Assembly: GCA_014281115.1 (NCBI GenBank) | Contig: JACONQ010000011.1 | Location: 1,178,001-1,242,000, forward strand | Reading direction: 5' to 3' | From: Laburnicola sp. R22_1 | Lineage: Eukaryota; Ascomycota; Dothideomycetes; Pleosporales; Didymosphaeriaceae | DNA length: 64,000 nt | Part shown: one piece after another, positions 59,007-64,000 of the stretch | How positions within the stretch are numbered: position 1 is the stretch's first letter | Layout: the number at the start of each line of letters is the position of its first letter | Made by a program: the position numbers and the translations under genes | The notes under the pieces: generated by a model | Database searches by the model: none | Seen by the model: the letters and a program-made list of their open reading frames with translations, nothing else | What the model was told of the DNA's origin: nothing

Positions 59007-59537
59007 CTAGACCGCCTCCTCGGAAAAAGCTGACTCGATTGGTTTGTCCATGAATGCGGCGTGGCCTAGGATGGTGACGCCAGAGGCACCAATGAGCCAG
59101 AGCACGGTGCCAAAGGGAGAGGCCCAGAAGCCGAGAGGAATGCAGATGACCAGGAGCGCCGTGTAGAGCTGGGAAGTGGTGGCGCGCCAGCTGGCAATTT
59201 GGAGGTCATTGCCTTGGAGCTTGCCAATTCCGTACATTCCACCGACAAGCATGAAGATGACGAAGAGAAGGGTAAGGTTGGTGAGCAGGCTGTAGATGCC
59301 GAGCATGACGAAGAGGGCGGCATAGTTGCTTGAGAAGTAGCTCAGGTTGTAGTTGACCCTGCTCTGCACCTCGCTGAAGTTGGCGGGCTTGGAGATGCGC
59401 TTGACGTCGAAGAACTCGGTGATGGGGCGCAAGTTTGCGAAGCGCCCGGTGAGCGACTGTGACTGCAGGCCATCGAAGCGCCCGGAGAGGTTCAACCTGG
59501 ACGTCAAAGCCTCGATGGGGATGCTGAGACGCGACAT
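59007..59537 (-). CDS. Prenylated Rab acceptor PRA1/Yip3 family protein
   Basis: Single exon, 176 aa, a normal length for the family. The hallmark SEVQSRVNYNLSYFSSNY (residues ~55-72) precedes two hydrophobic hairpins: YAALFVMLGIYSLLTNLTLL plus FVIFMLVGGMYGIG, and LYTALLVICIPLGFWA plus GTVLWLIGASGVTILGH. Both termini are cytosolic in known members. PRA1 proteins act in ER/Golgi membranes on prenylated Rab GTPases and GDI, and in vesicle traffic. The stop lies 77 bp before the start of the next gene in the same direction. Confidence 0.92.
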   Translation of the reverse strand: MSRLSIPIEALTSRLNLSGRFDGLQSQSLTGRFANLRPITEFFDVKRISKPANFSEVQSRVNYNLSYFSSNYAALFVMLGIYSLLTNLTLLFVIFMLVGGMYGIGKLQGNDLQIASWRATTSQLYTALLVICIPLGFWASPFGTVLWLIGASGVTILGHAAFMDKPIESAFSEEAV

Positions 59538-60277
59538 GGTTGGTGGTGTCTGTGTGGATGGAGGAGGCTGGATAGGCTGCGAGTGGTTGGGCAGGTTCTG
59601 CTGGGCTTCGGCGTCTGCTTTAGGGGCCGTGGTTAGTATTGCGTTGATGAACGATTGCGCTGGATGGAGGGTGGAGCTCGAGACGTGTCTTCTCGAGGGA
59701 AGTGTGCAGATCTTGTAGCCAAAGCTGGGGCCTTACCAAGGTCGCGGGAGGTGCAAGAGGCTGGCGCGCTGACGCGGCTGGTGATGACGGGGCGGACGGA
59801 GGAGGGAGGCTGTGAGTGCGAGTGCGAGTGCGTGTGCCTGTGGGCGGTGGTATTCTTTCTTCTCGAAGCCGAACCCTTGCGCACCAGCGATCCCCTTAAC
59901 TAGGCCCCGAAGAGGGAAAGGACTGGGCGGGACCTGGCCGTGGCTACCGAGTTTCACATGCCCGGCACGGCTCCGCAACTTTCAATTTCCATCTGGCCAC
60001 GCTGCACGAACGTCGCAAGCAGCAGATACCTTTGTACAAAAGCCCAACAGGACGATCACGCCGGGCCCGCTCGGTTTTTCGACTCTCCGCCCTCCGCCCG
60101 CAGGTGCCCGCATCGCCGTGCCATCGACTCGATTGCGCCCTCCCATTGGGCCACGTTGGCCTTCTTTGCCGGCGCACGCTGCACCGGTGAGCACACTGCA
60201 GTAGTCTTCTGTCCCATACGCGGCCACCCAAGACTTCTGGCCCGCCTGCATCGTCTCCACCACCTCCTCCGTACGCC
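59538..60277. promoter_or_regulatory. Divergent promoter region, PRA1 / ER J-protein
   Basis: 740 bp of GC-rich DNA with 5' leaders of both genes. It contains a hexanucleotide repeat (GAGTGC)n at 59,814-59,832. Several overlapping long frames on both strands at 59,940-60,450 arise from the GC content and are not supported. Confidence 0.5.
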
Positions 60278-61656
60278 ATGAAGCCCAGTGCGCTCTCTGC
60301 GCTGGTGCTGTGCCTGTTCGCCGCCTTCGCCGCCGCCTGGACAAAAGAGGGTGCGTCGCCCTCCCCGCTGATTTTTGGCCGTTGCAGAGGGCCGGCCTTG
60401 TTGTGCGACGGTGTACATGCGCGCCCTCTCTGCGTGCATGCATCCCAGCTGCGCACTAGCTAACGCTCGCCGTTGCAGACCACGAGATCTTCCGCCTGCG
60501 CGACGAGGTCGTTGCCCACCATGGCCCCAATGTGACCTTCTACGACCTGCTCGGCGTCAAGCCCTCGGCCTCGCAAGACGAGCTGACCAAGGCCTACCGC
60601 AAGAAGTCGCGCGAGGTGCACCCCGACAAGGCCCGTCGGAGCTTCGAAGCGAAGCGAGTGCTGGAGAACAAGAAAAAGGGCAAGAAGGTCACCAAGCCGG
60701 CCTCCAAGAAGGAGATCGATGCCTACATGAAGCAAGCCACCGCTGAATACCAAAGGCTGTCCGTCGTTGCAGACCTTCTCAAGGGCGCCGACCGCGAGCG
60801 ATATGATCACTTCCTCAGGAACGGTTTTCCCAAGTGGAGGGGTACGGGGTACTACTACGAGCGTTTCCGTCCTGGGCTTGGTTCTGTAATTCTTGGAATG
60901 CTGGTGGTTATGGGTGGTGGCATGCACTACTTTGCTCTTGTCGTGGGCTGGAAGCGCCGCCGAGAGTTCGTTGAGAGGTACATCAGGCATGCGCGAAAGA
61001 CTGCCTGGGGTGACGACACTGGTATTCAGGGCATCCCAGGTGTTGACACCCATGCTACCCTACCACCGGCCAACACGGATCTATGGGACGACGACGAGGA
61101 AGAAGAGGAAGAAGCTCCCATGGCTCCAATGAACCGCCGGCAAAAGCGCGCCATGGACAAAGAGAACAAGAAGGGCAAGAAGTCGACACTTGCGAAGAAA
61201 GCCCGTAGCTCAGGCATCAGCACGCCAGTCGAAGCGAAGCTCACCTCTGGGCCTCAGGGTGCAAAGAAGCGCATTGTGGCCGAGAACGGCAAGGTCCTTG
61301 TTGTGGATTCGGCCGGCAACGTTTTCCTGGAAGATGAAAGTGAAGAGGGCCAGAAGCATGAGTTCCTGCTCGACGTAAGTTATTCCCCTACCATTCCTCT
61401 TCTAGCATGAGCTAATCTCGCGCAGCCCGACGAAGAGCCCAAGCCCACCATCTATGATACCATGCTTTTCCAGCTGCCCAAGTTCGCATACAACCAGACT
61501 GTCGGACGTCTTACGGGTAACAAGCAGCTCATCGAGGAACCCCTCCTCGAGACGTCGGACCTGCCCGAGGACGAAGCCGCTCTGCAATCGGCGACTGCCA
61601 ACAACATCAACGGCGAGACAAGGAAGCGCAAGGCCAAAGCTAGAGCTGCTAGATGA
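60278..61656 (+). CDS. ER membrane J-protein, Erj5-like, 399 aa
   Basis: Three exons: 60278-60350, 60479-61374 and 61426-61656. Introns are 128 and 51 bp, with donors GTGCGT and GTAAGT, acceptors GCAG and a branch-like GCTAATC in the second. The signal peptide is residues 1-20 ([20 protein letters not shown]). A luminal J domain begins [20 protein letters not shown], with HPD at 73-75 and a Lys-rich insertion. Conserved [20 protein letters not shown] precedes a membrane segment at ~159-182. The cytosolic tail carries an acidic run ([10 protein letters not shown]) and basic stretches and ends [10 protein letters not shown]. Erj5 is a J-partner of the Hsp70 Kar2/BiP in the ER lumen and helps protein folding. 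The N-terminal signal peptide, J domain and single membrane span match that family. Confidence 0.9.
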
Positions 61657-63789
61657 TATGCATGCTGAACTCTGCGACGGAAAAGCATTCCAATTCGGTC
61701 ATATTCCATGGCTGGGGAACTAAAAGCAATGTTGACAAAAAGCCGGTGTGCTTACTATGGGAGCAATCAAAAGTTGAAGACAAAATCTCTTCGCAATCGC
61801 TCCAAAACACGTATATATCGAGTACCTAGCCTCTACTAACATGTCTTGACACTATGTTGAGAAACTCTAAAATGAAATCTTTCGTGCTCGATTGAGTTTT
61901 TGCTCCAATGTTCTTTGAAGGTGAGATGCTACAGCTTTCTTTCTGGTCCTTTTTAAGGCGCTGCTGGGCAGTAACAGGAGAGTGATGTCACCGAGTACCT
62001 CTGCCTGGCCGTGCTACCGTGTAGGATGGTGCCTTAAGACAAGCACCTTTCTGCGGTACTCAGACGATATGTTCACGCGCTTGGGAGAAGCTGACGGGAC
62101 CAAGGTCATGAATACACTGCTACCCGTACCATGCTCGTAGCGTACATGGGTACGTACATGTAAGAAGAGAAGAGAAGAGAAGCAGCCAAGCGCGCTCGCA
62201 TAACGCAATTGCTAGAACATTTGTATAATCCGTAGTTCGTCACCCACCAAGGATAGAATAGATGACAGAGGTATCCGCAGCCAGCTAGAATATGGGATGT
62301 GCGTCATGCTGGTAGGTAGGTAGGTAGGTAGGTGGCTAAGTAAGTAGCAGCATTGAAACTCCCCATTCCACTCAGTCAGAGCTGCGTCTTGGATTGCTTT
62401 TTTTAACGTCTTTATATATCGGGCGTTTGGAATGTGGCACGGTTGGAAGTCGAGGTGGATTTACTTAAGAGTGTCGATCGATCGGTGGATCGATTCATTC
62501 TCCTCTCCTTGTCCCTCGTAGACTCTTACACGATTACCACATTCCACATTCCATCCCACCTGGCCTTACCCCACTCAAGGCAACTTCACTCCTTCGCACA
62601 CAACCCACCTGAAACAACCCCTTCGGATATCACGCAATCTTCCACCATCATACAGAACAAGCGGTATGCCGAACAGACCAGCCAAGTTGAAACCCGCCTC
62701 TTCGATAAAGGTAACGATAAGATCGGAATGGAATGCAATAATAATGAATGAAACCAGAGGCACGAAACACGAATATGTCTAGTGTGGTCCCACGACCCAA
62801 GTCCTTGGGCTCCTCCACCGGCCGGCATCACACAGTGGCCCCGCCATGCTCGTATGCAAGTTCGAAGCTTGGTGCCATGGTTCGATTGACTGATGAGCAG
62901 ATGAAACTCTATGACGTTTATTGCCAGGGAGGGACGACTATTGCTTGTGCTAGCCGTGCATTGCCATGTGGGGTCATCATGTCAGGCTCAGGGTCGGTCC
63001 GGTCATGGTCAGAAATGTGCTCCGTGCTGCATAGCACCGAGGAACCCCCACATACTTCGATTTTACGTTCAAATCTTCGATTTAGTTTCTAGCAAATGTA
63101 GCAACATTATCCCAGCAGCTGTCCAGTCTGGGCCGTACCATCCGTGAGCTCCGCCCTTGACACCCATTTACACTCCTTGACACAGGAAATCCAGCAGCAG
63201 CTAGCCAGCCTCTGCGAACAATTTCCCGGATACATCAGTGAAAACCACACCCTTGCTATAACCGTACAAAATGAGAATCGTAAAGACAGCCCAGCCTCTC
63301 CGGAGGGGGCTATGTCGCGCAAAGAAAAGTCGCCGTGACTATGACGCGACATTAATGCCACTTGCTATAACTGAGCGTAGTGGCAGTCGTTTTGAAAGGG
63401 GAACGGAGAGAAGAGTTGGGTCCGTCTTCCGTGAATTTCCAATAAAACGACGGTAAGCTGGTAGTTCCAGAAAAATCGTGTGGGTGGTTCGTAAAACAAC
63501 GGCCTCGCGTCAGGCCTGGAGAGGCCGTAAGCGCCTTTCGAGCAGACGATACAGATTCGAAAAGCACAGATTCCGGTATTGCGATCCGGTAGAACAGTCA
63601 TAGCTCATTCTTTTGAGCTTTTGGAGAACAAATTCGTTGACATGTGTTGAAACGCTCCAAGATAATCATAAACACCTGTTCCAGATGGCAAACGTGCCTC
63701 ATCGCCCGAGATTGACGCCGGACATAACGTGAGACGAAACGCTAATTATATGTGAACACGATGGGCCCGTATGCGAAGCACGTGGCCCA
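61657..63789. other. 2.1-kb intergenic region with microsatellites
   Basis: No gene is supported on either strand. A (GTAG)n run lies at 62,311-62,333 and an (AGAAG)n run at 62,164-62,182. The largest frame (62,434-62,751) has no family features. Confidence 0.55.
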
Positions 63790-64000
63790 TTAGTCCATGT
63801 AAAAGTCGCCTTTGAGGATTCGCTCCTGCATTGCGTCCGGCACCTTGGGTTGTTTGGGCATCTCGCGAACAGGAGGCTCCATGATGGCCACACTCTTAGC
63901 GCGTTGGTGAGGCAGAGGCTGAGTTTGCATCGGCTTGGCGCCGGATATAGAAGTACGCTCGGCTCGGGTACGGAGATTCTCTGCAAAACTGTAGCCTTCG
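63790..64000 (-). CDS. 3' end of a gene running off the right edge
   Basis: The last 70 codons are open on the minus strand up to TAA at 63,790-63,792. They include EGYSFAENLRTRAERTS, PMQTQPLPHQRAKS and the C-terminus VPDAMQERILKGDFYMD. The coding look (polar and basic with a defined ending) is better than that of the competing frame 63986-63699. Family not recognised. Confidence 0.6.
   Translation of the reverse strand, partial: EGYSFAENLRTRAERTSISGAKPMQTQPLPHQRAKSVAIMEPPVREMPKQPKVPDAMQERILKGDFYMD

Noticed and set aside
59944..60456. Three long overlapping frames (up to 170 codons) on both strands in the promoter of the ER J-protein gene
   Set aside because: GC-rich DNA gives chance frames. 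They overlap each other and the first exon of a well-supported gene and show no family motif.
62434..62751. 105-codon plus-strand frame
   Set aside because: Low-complexity start, no domain, and no neighbouring splice signals that extend it.
1..64000. tRNA or rRNA genes
   Set aside because: A scan by eye for paired A and B boxes and for conserved rRNA stretches found no convincing candidate; isolated GGTTCG words lack a matching A box and acceptor stem.

Overview
The window reads as nuclear DNA of a filamentous ascomycete, most probably a dothideomycete. This is inferred from short introns (50-128 bp, GTRNGY...YAG), a PL3 pectate lyase, and a sharply bipartite composition. About 47 kb of AT-rich, repeat-filled DNA lies beside about 14.6 kb of ordinary gene-dense DNA. 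In the AT-rich part almost every ancestral CAG/CAA/TGG codon that can be followed now reads TAG/TAA, while CpG-containing words such as GCGCG persist. That is the pattern expected of repeat-induced point mutation (RIP) acting mainly on CpA. The species cannot be named from sequence reading alone.

Positions 1-47,150 are a stack of nested mobile elements. A 2.2-kb pogo/Fot1-type element lies at 593-2785. A complete Ty3/gypsy chromovirus with identical 193-bp LTRs and an AATAT target duplication lies at 3131-17218 (minus strand). It is itself split by a 6-kb LINE (6254-12212, plus strand). At 18,034-19,322 there is a small element with ~110-bp inverted repeats. A second pogo copy begins at 19,349, carries an unmutated 349-bp insert with a 15-bp target duplication, and is then cut at 21,559 by a ~24.9-kb AT-rich element (21,560-46,460). 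The last 375 bp of that pogo copy reappear at 46,461-46,835. A second copy of the right end of the big element follows (46,838-47,004), so one family member appears to have landed inside a pogo element that had landed inside another member. The 24.9-kb element contains two direct ~7-kb units, four minisatellite blocks and a RIP-destroyed Plavaka-like transposase.

Positions 47,150-48,890 are a GC-balanced island without a convincing gene, followed by a last 490-bp AT-rich remnant. From about 49,390 the sequence is ordinary genic DNA: a secreted M20 metallopeptidase (+), a secreted PL3 pectate lyase (-), a Trm140/METTL-type tRNA m3C methyltransferase (-), COQ10 (+), a small J-domain protein with a 7-nt first exon (-), a disordered protein of unknown function (-), PRA1/Yip3 (-), an Erj5-like ER J-protein (+), and the 3' end of a gene leaving the right edge (-).

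The genic part mixes housekeeping functions (tRNA modification, ubiquinone biosynthesis, ER folding, vesicle traffic). The two genes nearest the repeat block encode secreted proteins, one of them a plant cell-wall-degrading enzyme, as in the two-speed genome layout described for plant-associated fungi.
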